Shown one piece after another: positions 46,619-56,640 of a stretch of 64,000 bases of DNA. The stretch comes from Scylla paramamosain (taxonomy: Eukaryota > Arthropoda > Malacostraca > Decapoda > Portunidae), in contig NC_087197.1 of the NCBI RefSeq assembly GCF_035594125.1, forward strand, positions 6,224,352 through 6,288,351, given 5' to 3'. Numbering within the stretch: position 1 is the stretch's first letter; each line of letters starts with the position of its first letter. A program made the position numbers and the translations under genes. The notes below the pieces were generated by a model. The model ran no database searches, had not been told where the DNA came from, and saw nothing but the letters and a program-made list of their open reading frames with translations.

Positions 46619-47179
46619 GGTAATTGTCTAGAGTCCTTACCAGGCCTTATTACTGGTCTATTCACTTCAATTCTTTTACACATACCTTCACATGCACCTA
46701 AAACATCATTTTAAAGTGGGGGACAAATGCCCCCTTCCCTCTAGTCCAGCAAAATTGGGGACATGTGGGAAGGCGGGGTTTTTGGGTGGGGGAGACATAA
46801 ATCAGCGAGCGATTTTCGGCCAGGTTAGGTTAGGTTAGGTTAGGTTAGGTTAGGTTAGGTTTGGTTAGGTTAGGTTAACCTAACCTAACCTAACCTAACC
46901 CAACCTAACCTAACCTAACCTAACCTAACCTAACCCAACCCAACCTAACCTAACCTAACCTAACCTAACCTAACCTGGCCGAAAATCGCTCGCTGATTTA
47001 TGTCTCCCCCACCCAAAAACCCCGCCTTCCCACATGTCCCCAATTTTGCTGGACTAGAGGGAAGGGGGCATTTGTCCCCCACTTTAAAATGATGTTTTAG
47101 GTGCATGTGAAGGTATGTGTAAAAGAATTGAAGTGAATAGACCAGTAATAAGGCCCGGTAAGGACTCTAGACAATTACC
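46619..47179. mobile_element. 561-bp foldback element with telomere-type repeats, 8-bp duplication
   Basis: The unique arms 46,619-46,823 and 46,975-47,179 are inverted copies of about 205 bp with a single mismatch, beginning GGTAATTGTCTAGAGTCC. The centre is (TTAGG)n on the left (46,822-46,876) meeting (CCTAA)n on the right (46,877-46,976). GCTGCTTG flanks both sides (46,611-46,618 and 47,180-47,187), which marks insertion into DIRS gag with an 8-bp duplication. The superfamily is unknown. The GG terminus and 8-bp duplication would fit Merlin-like or foldback elements. Confidence 0.9.
46822..46976. repeat. Head-to-head TTAGG / CCTAA repeat block
   Basis: About 11 TTAGG units then about 20 CCTAA units with a few TTTGG/CCCAA variants, meeting at GGTTAACC. 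TTAGG is the usual arthropod telomere repeat. Here it lies inside a transposon, so it does not mark a chromosome end. Confidence 0.95.
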
Positions 47180-47187
47180 GCTGCTTG

Positions 47188-47705
47188 TAACAGAATACTG
47201 CCCGAAGGAGCTTCATCTACGATCTCACCTTCTTCAGCACTCATTTCTTGTGACCTAAAGCCAGAAAATGCACCAGAGGAAGAAGGGGGAGGGGAGGCAG
47301 AAATCTCATGAGTACCCCCTAAGTCCTGTGCTGGCCCAGATCTGATGCCTGATGTGCCAGGCTCAGAACCAACACTTGCCCTGGCACCTCTGTCACTCTT
47401 AAGTTTATTCACATCCTCCTGAAGTGCAGCCCAAGCCTCCAAAAACTTGGATAACGTAGTATTGTTAACATCTCCAGACTGGCTAGCTGGTGGTCGGGCG
47501 TCCATCTTAGACACACGATCACTTGCAACTTCATCCTCCCTAGCAGAGGCCCCAGACCGTTGGATATTCTTCCTCTTTTTATGCCTAGTGGACGAATAGA
47601 GTCGGCTTCCACAAGAATGTGAAGAACCGCTTCTTGGAGGTGTAGAATCCCCGGAGGAAGACATATTGATGAACCAAACTCCTTCACAACAGTACACTCT
47701 GTCAC
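47188..47705 (-). pseudogene. DIRS gag, N-terminal part
   Basis: The frame from about 47,672 (SSSGDSTPPRSGSSHSCGSR) gives a low-complexity Ser/Gly N terminus, then a basic cluster KKRKNIQRSGAS and the helix SKFLEAWAALQEDVNKLKSD, a short coiled coil. It continues with Ser/Pro-rich linkers and an acidic MSAEEGEIVDEAPSG. This composition (disordered N terminus, short coil, acidic patch) fits DIRS-type gag. It is cut at SILLQAA by the foldback insert, whose first codons then add VIV and a stop. Which Met starts the protein is uncertain: a Met lies at 47,664 (MSSSGD) and there are upstream alternatives. Confidence 0.72.
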
Positions 47706-47709
47706 CTGT

Positions 47710-48181
47710 CCCGCTCCTGAGAGATAACGGGAAAAAACACAGACAAAATAATCTTAGTTCAGCCCGCTCTTAATACAGATAACGGGATATAATCAAATCG
47801 AACCTTAAAACCTGCACCACGGGCCAGCAATCACAAAGAAATAATCGCGCCATGGCCGCTTGTTTACATTCACCCGCTCCCAAATGTAGATAACGGGGAA
47901 AAACACCGAGACAAAGGCACAGTATAACACCCACAACACACTAGTAAAAAACAATAGACAATGAATAAATGAGAACCTGCTCCAAGTTTGAATAACAGGT
48001 AACACGTGTGCATAACCTCACCTTGTTCAACACCGTGTCCTCCCGCTCCTCATGGATAACAGGAAAGGAACACCAGGCACTCTTCCGTCTCCAACAGGAT
48101 CACGGGGTAATAAAGTAAGGTAAAACAAAGTGAGTAAGGTGTAAAATAAGTGCCAACCCGCTCTGAAATTCAGATAACGGG
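47710..48181 (-). repeat. Seven-copy short hairpin motif in the DIRS leader
   Basis: On the plus strand the motif is CCCGCTC-N6 to N9-GATAACGGG. Copies are at 47,710-47,731, 47,763-47,786, 47,873-47,897, 47,976-47,999, 48,042-48,063, 48,085-48,106 and 48,157-48,181. Four have CCCG pairing with CGGG. One has CCTG with CAGG, a paired change. One is CCGT with ACGG, and one has a mismatch. Spacing is irregular. Position between left ITR and gag suggests a role in the leader RNA or as promoter sites, which is inference. Confidence 0.75.
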
Positions 48182-48253
48182 TAACTAATGCCAAAATGGC
48201 AAACTGCCGCAGTAAGACAGACACGTCTTACCTGTACCGAGAACAAAGCGTCA

Positions 48254-48327
48254 CTGTCGGTACCTTGATCTTTGTGTATCTCATGTGGAGCCTCTCCAGC
48301 AATAGCGGTGGGTTGCTGAAGTAAAAT
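48254..48327 (-). repeat. DIRS left inverted terminal repeat
   Basis: 48,279-48,327 is an exact 49-nt inverse of 42,778-42,826 (ICR). 48,254-48,285 is an exact inverse of 42,544-42,575 (right ITR). Confidence 0.9.
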
Positions 48328-48328
48328 T

Positions 48329-48376
48329 CTCTCTCTCTCTCTCTCTCTCTCTCCCCACCTCCCTCCTCACCCTCCA

Positions 48377-48423
<47 letters not shown>

Positions 48424-48664
48424 GCCCTCCTTCCCTCTTCTTCTCCCTTATCCCTTATCTCTGACGGATAAGAGGGAGGGGAGGTGATGGGGGGTGGGGG
48501 AGGTTTGAGACAAGATGAAAGAGAAAGAGGAAAGGAAAAAGGGGGGAAGCGACATAACCGGGGAAGCAGAGTACATGGGGCAGGGAAGTGGAGGAAGGGT
48601 GAAGGAAAAGGATGGGAGGATGGGGAGCAGGTGAAGTATTAGAGGGAGAGAGGAAATTTTGAGA

Positions 48665-48710
<46 letters not shown>
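48329..48710. repeat. (TC)n tracts and a G/A-rich purine block
   Basis: (TC)n at 48,329-48,352, 48,380-48,421 and 48,667-48,700 followed by (CA)n 48,701-48,709. Between them (about 48,467-48,660) lies a strongly purine-rich strand with GGGGTGGGGGAGG-type runs. No gene was found. Confidence 0.9.
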
Positions 48711-48711
<1 letters not shown>

Positions 48712-50345
48712 TGAGGAGATGAGTGAATTAATGAATGAGAGTTTTCAATTAGTGTTTACAAAGGAAACAGATATTGTGGCACTGAAAGTGGTATCACAGA
48801 ACGAGGGAATATAGGAGTTACAAGTAAAGAGACAAGAAATCAAGAAACTGCTGGAAGAGATGGATGTTATAAAAGCCATGGGACCAGATCAAGTAAAAGG
48901 ATGGATATTGAAATAATGCAGAGAACAAATTGAGGAACCCATATAGGACAGCTTGTTGGAAGAAGGAAAAGTACCAAGAGAATGGAAAAAAGCTAATATA
49001 CTCCCATTATACATAGGGGGGGGAAATAAAAAGGAACCATTAAATTACAGACCAATGTCACTAGCAAGTTTTGTAAGTAACTTTTGTGAAATAGTAATTA
49101 AAGATAGATGGGTGAAATATTTAGAAAATGAAGAAATAATTACAAAAAAAAAATAATTTGGATTCAGGAAAGGGAAATCTGTATCACAAATCTACTAAGC
49201 TTTTATACAAGAGTAATAGATGTAGTGCAAGAGAGGGACAGATGGGTTGACATGGTATACTCGTACATGGATCTCAAAAAAGCATTTGATAAAGTTCCCC
49301 ACAAAAGTCTTATGTGGAAGTCAGAGAATGAAGGACGACTAAAGGGAACAACATTGAGATGGATGGATGATTATTTACAAGGGAAGGAAATGAGAACAGT
49401 AATCAGAGACAAGTTGGCACAAAGTGACAAGTGGGGTACTGCAAGGATCTTTGTTGGCACCTATTATATTTCAAATATATGTAAAGGATACGACAGAGGA
49501 TCTAAAATAGTTATATAAATCTGATGATGCAAAAATAATGAAAATAATAAAGGATGACTGCAAGGAGTTAGAAAAAGATATTGACAAGATACATGCATGG
49601 AGCCAAAGATTGAAACTAGAATTTAATGTCAGAAAACACCATGTGTTGGAAATAGGAAAAACTAAAAAGAGACCTTCATGGAATTACAAAATGGGAGGAG
49701 AAATAATAATGAAAAGTAATGAAGAAAAAGATTTGGGAGTAATGATCCACTACTACCTGAAAGGCACATAAACGGAATATTCGGCATTTAACTATTTACA
49801 TAAAGAAATGATGAAGAAAATTATAACAAGCATAATACGATCTAAACTGGAATATGCATCAGTAGTTTGGGCTCCAGATAGAAAGAAAAGGTATACAGAA
49901 ACTAGAAAGAATATAGAGGATAGCGACAAAGATGGTACCAGAATTGAAAGACTTAAGCTATAAAGACTTAAAGAGATGGGATTACCAACACTACAAGAGA
50001 GAGAGAAGAGAAAGAGAAGACCTGATAATAATTTACAAATTAGTAAACAATATAGAAAGAATAAACAGAAATGACTTAGTACCACAGATGGAGGAGGAAG
50101 AGAGATAGACAAGGGGGCATGGGAAGAAAATAAAAAAGAGTGGATGTTCAAGCGACATAAAGATATACGAGTATAGCTTCCTGTATCGAACTATTGAAAT
50201 CTGCAATGAAGGAAGAGGTGGCTGTGGCAAACAGTGTACACATGTTTAAAGAGAAATTGGATAAATATGGTTATAGAGACAGGACAGAATGAGCTTTGGC
50301 TTGTGCCCTATAGAATACAACTAGGTAAATACAGCTATGTAATTA
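48711..50345 (+). mobile_element. LINE-B copy, 5'-truncated (RT half)
   Basis: Starts in the RT linker (EMSELMNESFQLVFTKETDI in broken frames). It continues with VPREWKKANILPLY, NYRPMSLASFVSNFCEIVIK, VYSYMDLKKAFDKVPHKSLM (about 49,257), an active-site region reduced to KSDDAKIMKII (49,520, F-A lost) and the C terminus. The ending AACTAGGTAAATACAGCTA is at about 50,320-50,338. Several frameshifts. Confidence 0.85.
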
Positions 50346-51263
50346 CATACACTACTCCAGTCATAGATATAGTACATAGATATAGATATAGTACAAGAAA
50401 GAAAGGGATGGACATATTGTATTTATTTGGACTTAAAGAAAGCGTTCAATAAAGTGCTCCACAACAGACTGCTGTGGAAATTAGAAATGTTTGGTGGGCT
50501 GAGAGGAACACTCCTACATTGGATCAGTGACTTTCTGAGAGGAAAGGAAATGAAAACAGTGGTAAAAGATAGAAAGTCATTATGGAGAGAGGTAATTAGT
50601 GGAGTCCCGCTGGTGTCAGTATTAGCACCAGTTATGTTTACTTTCTATGTGAATGATATGTATAATGCACGGGGTGAATAGCTACATGAGTCTATTTGCT
50701 GATGATGCAAAACTGATGAGTAAAGTGGAGAGGAGAAAGGATTGTGAAGCTCTACAGAAAGATCTGAATGTGATTTGTGACTGAAATGGCACTTGGAAAA
50801 TGGACTTTAACATAAAAAGATGTGGAATGTTGAAGGCTGGGTGTAGTTGTGTGAGGCCAGTCTTCAGTTATAAATTTGGTAATGAGGAATTCAAAGTGAA
50901 GAGTGAAAGGAAAGACCTTGGACCCTTCTATCAGACTTATCATATGAGGTGACCCAATTGCCTTACATCTGATTTTGTCAGGCTATGACAAATTAAACCA
51001 AGGGATTTGATGGTGAGAGACTTTAGAAGCACAAGAGGGCATGAGAAGAAGATGAAAAAGGGTGTGTGTAGAAAAGATATTAAGATGAACAGTTTCCTGC
51101 AAAGGACTGCAGGAATCTGGAATGAACTGCAAAAAGAAGTAGTAAATGCAATAACTATACATTATTTTAAAGAAAAAACTGGATAAGAGTAGATTTCGAG
51201 ACCGGACAGCACAAGCTCAGACTCCTCCTCCCATAAACCACAACTGGTTAAATACAACTAGGT

Positions 51264-51269
<6 letters not shown>
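50346..51269 (+). mobile_element. LINE-B-related copy, RT core to 3' end, followed by (GA)n
   Basis: Encodes ILYLFGLKKAFNKVLHNRLL, EVISGVPLVSVLAPVMFTFY (PQG changed to PLV), an intact LFADDAKLMSKV at about 50,692 and DIKMNSFLQRTAGIWNELQK. It ends CAACTAGGTAAATACAGAG at 51,256-51,274, running into (GA)n. It differs enough from the preceding copy to be a separate subfamily. There is a frameshift near 50,670. Confidence 0.83.
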
Positions 51270-51318
<49 letters not shown>

Positions 51319-51462
51319 AGGAGGGAGGGAGGGTGGGTGGGATGGATGTAAGAAGGGAGGGAAAGGGGAGATGGCAGGGAAAGGAGAGGGAGGAAATGGG
51401 GAGGGGAGGAGGAAAGCGTGAGGCAGGCAGAGAATGAAGAGGGAGGGAAGGGAAAGGAGGGC

Positions 51463-51558
<96 letters not shown>
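51270..51558. repeat. (GA)n - purine-rich block - (GA)n
   Basis: (GA)n 51,270-51,314 and 51,466-51,558. The block between is almost pure A/G (GGAGGGAGGGAGGGTGGGTG and similar). Frames here are artefacts. Confidence 0.95.
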
Positions 51559-51560
<2 letters not shown>

Positions 51561-51624
51561 AACACACACATGGTACTGCACAGCCACAGCACACTGCATC
51601 ACACCAGATGTGAGGACAAAACAC

Positions 51625-52517
51625 ACTCATTTAGGGATTTTGGTGAAACTTTTGCAGTTGCCTTAGACATATCAAAAGCTTTTGGTGGAGTCTGGCACAA
51701 AGTTTTGATTTTCAAACTATCCTCCTATGACTTCTATCCTTTTCTTTGTAATTTCATCTCAGGTTTCCTTTTTGACAGTTCTATTGTTGCTGTGGTAGAT
51801 GGTCACTGTTTTTCTCCCAAGTCTATTAGTAGTGGTGTTCCTCAATGATCTAAACCAAACTCCTTGTTCTATCCACTCCTACACTGATGATACCACCCTG
51901 CACTTTCCCACATCTTTTCATAGACGTCCAACCCTTTGGGTAGTAAACAACTCACACAGGGAAGCCACAGAATGCCTGACTTCTGATCTCTCTAAAATTT
52001 CTGATTGGGGCAGAACAAACTTACTATTGTTCAATGCCTCAAAAACTCAATTCCTCCATCTATCAATTCAATAACCTTCCACACAACTATCCCCTCTCCT
52101 TCATTGACATTCAGTTGTCCCCCTCTTCTATACTGAACATTCTCGGTCTATCCTTTACTTGTAATCTAAACTGGAAACTTCACATCTCATCTCTAGCTAA
52201 AACAGCTTTTATTAAGTTAAGCATTCTTTGTCATCTCTGCCAGTTTTCCTCACTCCTCCCACCCCAACTGCTAATTCTGTATAGGGACCTTATATGTCCA
52301 TGTATGGAGTTTGCTTTACTTGTATGGGGGAGGGGCGGGTACCACTCATACCACTCTTTTAGACAGGGTGGAATCAAAATCTTTTCATCTTATCAACTCC
52401 TCTTCTCTAACTGACTGTCTTCAGCCTCTTTCTCATCACCAGAATATTGCATTTCTTTCTATCTTCTACTGCTATTTTCATGCTAACTGCTCTTCTGATC
52501 TTGCTAACTCCCTTGGT
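51625..52517 (+). mobile_element. LINE-A copy 8, truncated at both ends
   Basis: Begins at the RT block [20 protein letters not shown] (51,629), runs through SYTDDTTLHFPTS (YADD changed to YTDD, about 51,885) and KTQFLHLS, and stops within the C-terminal region at about 52,517 (FHANCSSDLANS). A deletion at 51,845 joins GVP directly to NDLNQT. Confidence 0.86.
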
Positions 52518-53646
52518 TTTTTTAAATATCACACTGTGGCCCACAACTATGCAAATCCAGAAAACTCACCCAATTGTTAATGTAATGCAAAACCCAACTG
52601 AGGAGGATATACTGTAGACATACATAGAAACAGATATGGGAAGACCTGGGAGAGTTAAGTAGTTTGAGGAATTGAGCTGGGCCAATCACCAGTGGCCAAA
52701 CCGAACGCAGAAGGATGCCATCGCTGTCCTCAGACCTTCAACCATGCTTACTCTCATGCTACCCCAACACCATCCAGCATGGCTTCTATTGAGTACTGGG
52801 ACAGAAAAGGAAAGGCAGGCAAGGTGAGTAGTGACCCAAGGGTGACTACCTACTCCTTAGTGGCAACAAAGGCCTGGCTGATGATCTTACACTTCCATAG
52901 GGGAATCAAGACAGAGGTGTTGAGAGTGAGGTGCCAAGGGATGCCACGAGGTGATGCCACACAGCCTACAAGAACCTGGAGGAACCCAAACCTGGCCTCA
53001 TGCAGCCTTCATCCTAGGCCTAATGTCATCACCTCGATTCCTGTTACACCACCCTGTACCAGGAAGGACAGCCACGTCACTGGGACACCTACCTGCCTCC
53101 TGCCACTAACCCAGACATCATCCAGCTACCCTGGACACAGATAAGCACTCCTGGGATATACAGTTGTGTCAGCTAATTAGTTTACTTTGGAGTCACTGGA
53201 TAGAGAGTTAGGTATCCTCCTTTGTCTGCTACTGTTAGTGTTGTAATTATTCCTTTGGTGGTGTTAATCCTGTGACTTGCAAGTGATAGATTAAAATGAT
53301 TATTTTCTCTATCTCTTTTTCATTCAGACTGGTTCTATAATTGCTCTGGAGGTTAATTGAGAAGAGTATTTCAGACTTGTTTTTTTCCTTTAAGTTTTAT
53401 TTATTGGTCAGTTTTTTTTTTTTTTTTTTTGTAGTTATTGATTTATTGATTGATATTTTCCATTCTTTTTTATTTAATTAAATATGTGACTGTGAAAACA
53501 CCACAATTACATGGTCATTACTGCCTCTACTAATGACTACATGATGAGACAAAAGAAGATAATACTTGTTCTCTTAAAAATAATACATCTCTACTCTGGA
53601 AGTACCTCAGTAATGGTATCAATAGTGCCCAGTATGCAGGACAGGC
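52518..53646. other. Unassigned stretch
   Basis: The first half (52,680-53,150) is richer in G+C and holds a 150-codon plus-strand frame (52,692-53,144) that resembles no known protein and shows no domain, so I do not call it. The second half has T-runs (53,409-53,430). No TIRs were seen. Confidence 0.4.
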
Positions 53647-56240
53647 TTTGACTACTTAACTTCCAAAGTGGAGCACATTCTGACCCTCTTCCCTTTTGCA
53701 GAGATCTCCATTCTTGGAGATTTCAATGTTCACCACCAGCTTTGGCTTTCCTCTCCCTTCACTGACCATCCTGGTGAACTAGCCTACAACTTTGCTATCC
53801 TCCATGACCTAGAGCAATTAGTGCAACACCCTACTCGTATTCCTGACCGTCTTGGAGATACACCCAACATTCTTGACCTTTTCCTGACCTCTAATCCTTC
53901 TGCTTATACTGTCACCCTTTCTACTCCGTTGGGCTCCTCTGATCACAATCTCATATCTTTATCTTGTCCTATCACTCCAATCCCTCCTCAGGATCCCCCT
54001 GAGCGAAGGTGCCTCTGGCGTTTTGCCTCTGCTAGTTGGGGGGACCTGAGGAGGTATTTTGCTGATTTTCCTTGGAATGACTACTGCTTCCGTGTCAGAG
54101 ACCCATCTTTGTGTGCTGAGCGCTTAACAGAGGTGATAGTGTCTGGCATGGAGGCTTACATTCCTCACTCTTTTTCTCGTCCTAAACCTTCTAAACCTTG
54201 GTTTAACACAGCTTGTTCTCTTGCTATACATGATAGAGAGGTGGCCCACAAAAGGTACTTAAGCTTTCCATCACCAGAATCTCATGCACTTTATATTTCT
54301 GCCCGGAACCATGCCAAGTCTGTTCTCCAACTAGCCAAAAACTCCTTCATTAACAGAAAATGTCAAAACCTTTCAAGATCTAACTCCCCTCGTGATTTCT
54401 GGCATCTAGCCAAAAATATCTCCAATAACTTTGCTTCTTCTTCTTTCCCTTCTCTATTTCAACCAGATGGCACCACTGCCATCACATCTATTTCTAAAGC
54501 TGAACTCTTTGCTCAAACCTTTGCTAAAAACTCTCCCTTGGACGATTCTGGGCTTGTTCCTCCCTCTCCTCCACCCTCTGACTACTTCATGCCACCTATT
54601 AAAATTCTTCACAATGATGTTTTCCATACCCTTGCTGGCCTAAACCCTCAGAAGGCTTATGGACCTGATGGGGTCCCTCCTATTGTTCTCCAAAACTGTG
54701 CCTCTGTGCTTGCACCTTGCCTAGTCAAACTCTTTCAGCTCTGTCTGTCAACATCTACCTTTCCTTCTTGCTGGAAGTTTGCCTACATTCAACCTGTTCC
54801 TAAAAAGGGTGACCGTTCTAATTCCTCAAACTACCGTCCTATTGCTTTAATTTCCTGCCTATCTAAAGTTTTTGAATCTATCCTCAACAGGAAGATTCTT
54901 AAACATCTATCACTTCACAACCTTCTATCTAATTGCCAGTATGGGTTCTGTCAAGACCGCTCTACTGGTGATCTTCTGGCTTTCCTTACTGAGTCTTGGT
55001 CATCCTCTTTTAGAGATTTTGGTGAAACTTTTGCTGTTGCCTTGGACATATCAAAAGCTTTTGGCACAAAGCTTTGATTTCCAAACTACCCTCCTACGGT
55101 TTCTATCCTTCTCTCTGTAACTTCATCTCAAGTTTCCTTTCTGACCGTTCTATTGCTGCTGTGGTAGACGGTCACTGTTCTTCTAGATCTATTAACAGTG
55201 GTGTTCCTCAGGGTTCTGTCCTGTCACCCACTCTCTTCTTATTATTCATTAATGATCTAAACCAAACTTCTTGTCCTATCCACTCCTACGCTGACGATAC
55301 CACCCTGTACTTTTCCACGTCTTATCATAGACGTCCAACCCTTCAGGAGGTAAACATATCACGCAGGGAAGCCACAGAACGCCTGACTTCTGATCTTTCT
55401 AAAATTTCTGATTGGGGCAGAGCAAACTTGGTATTGTTCAATGCCTCAAAAACTCAATTCCTCCATCTATCAACTTGACACAACCTTCCAGACAACTATC
55501 CCCTCTTCTTCAGTGATACTCAACTGTTCCCCTCTTCTACACAGAACATCCTCGGTCTGTCCTTTTCTTATAATCTGAACTGGAAACTTCACATCTCATC
55601 TCTAGCTAAAACAGCTTCTATGAAGTTAGGTGTTCTGAGACGTCTCCGCCAGTTTTTCTCACCCCCCCAGCTGCTAACTCTATACAAGGGCCTTATCCGT
55701 CCATGTATGGAGTATGCTTCACATGTCTGGGGGGTTCCACTCATACTGCTCTTCTAGACAGGGTGGAATCAAAATCTTTTCGTCTCATCAACTCCTCTCC
55801 ACTAGCTGACTGTCTTCAGCCTCTCTCTCACCACTGCAATCTTGCATATCTAGCTGTCTTCTTCCGCTATTTTCATGCTAACTGCTCTTCTGATTTTGCT
55901 AACTGCATGCCTCCCCTCCTTCCACAGCCTCGCTGCACAAGACTTTCTTCTTTCTCTCACCCCTATTCTGTCTACCTCTCTAACGCAAGAGTTAACCAGT
56001 ATTCTCAATCATTCATCCGTTTCTCTGGTAAACTCTGGAACTCCCTGCCTGCTTCTGTATTTCCACCTTCCTATGACTTGAATTCCTTCAAGAGGGAGGT
56101 TTCAAGACACTTATCCATCAATTTTTGACCACTGCTTTGACCCTTTTATGGGACTGGCATTTCAGTGGGCTTTTTTTTTTATTAGATTTTTGTTGCCCTT
56201 GGCCAGTGTCACTCCTACATAAAAAAAAAAAAAAAAAAAG
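53647..56240 (+). mobile_element. LINE-A copy 9, most complete
   Basis: Starts within the endonuclease ([12 protein letters not shown]) and extends through RT, C terminus and 3' UTR (GGGACTGGCATTTCAGTGGG, then TTGTTGCCCTTGGCCAGTG) to a 20-nt poly(A) at about 56,220-56,239. It is the reference for the ten LINE-A pieces in the window. Confidence 0.92.
53668..56128 (+). pseudogene. LINE-A ORF2: endonuclease C-terminal half and reverse transcriptase
   Basis: Endonuclease motifs are [15 protein letters not shown] (53,700), [11 protein letters not shown] and [11 protein letters not shown] (about 53,932). RT blocks are [66 protein letters not shown] (about 55,040), SGVPQGSVLSPTLFLLFIND and the active site HSYADDTTLYFS (about 55,290). 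The C-terminal region has MEYASHVWG, then NARVNQYSQSFIRFSGKLWN, ending LSINF-stop at 56,128. There are three lesions: a 10-bp deletion after KAF at about 55,064, TGA at 55,476-55,478 where sister copies read CGA, and one G lost from a G-run at about 55,730. The open part, 469 codons, is the longest LINE-A frame here. Jockey/R1-like style, clade unsure. Confidence 0.9.
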
Positions 56241-56551
56241 GCTAGTGTCATTTTATGTCTTAATATTTTCTCATTTTACCATTCTGTACTTCACCACAGC
56301 AACTACTTGCAGCATGTTGTGTGTGAAGACAGCTTTGTGTGAAAGTTTTTATTATATAATAATAACTTAGCTTAAGTTGTTTTGAGTTGTCATTTTCGAA
56401 GATACATTGGTTTTTCTTAAATATTATATAGAAGAATAAAACTTGTCTTAGACAATTTTACTTGAGTTTACATCAGCTGTTAAAAAATATTATAAATGTC
56501 AGAACACTAAAATAACAATAAACACAAAATCATATTTAAATGAACATAAAA

Positions 56552-56555
<4 letters not shown>
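56241..56555. other. Unassigned A/T-rich spacer
   Basis: No feature was recognised. Confidence 0.35.

Positions 56556-56638
<83 letters not shown>
56556..56638. repeat. (TA)n microsatellite
   Basis: A perfect TA tract, about 41 units. Confidence 0.98.

Positions 56639-56640
<2 letters not shown>

Larger units (their letters stand above)
42451..48327 (-). mobile_element. DIRS-type retrotransposon with complete ITR/ICR architecture
   Basis: On the minus strand the order is left ITR (48,327-48,254), hairpin-rich leader, gag (47,705-45,821, split by a foldback insert), RT-RNase H (to 43,795), tyrosine recombinase (44,158-43,051, overlapping), ICR (42,826-42,687) and right ITR (42,575-42,451). 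This is the order of DIRS elements, which replicate through a circle closed at the ICR and integrate by a tyrosine recombinase without target duplication. None is seen here. AAAAT lies at both extremes. Length is 5,877 bp, or about 5.3 kb without the insert. Confidence 0.93.

Noticed and set aside
46822..46976. TTAGG repeats as evidence of a chromosome end
   Set aside because: The repeats are head to head, inside a foldback with an 8-bp duplication, and flanked by DIRS gag on both sides.
52692..53144. 150-codon plus-strand open frame in a G+C-richer stretch
   Set aside because: No recognisable domain, no splice or start context, composition like a random frame in G+C-rich DNA.
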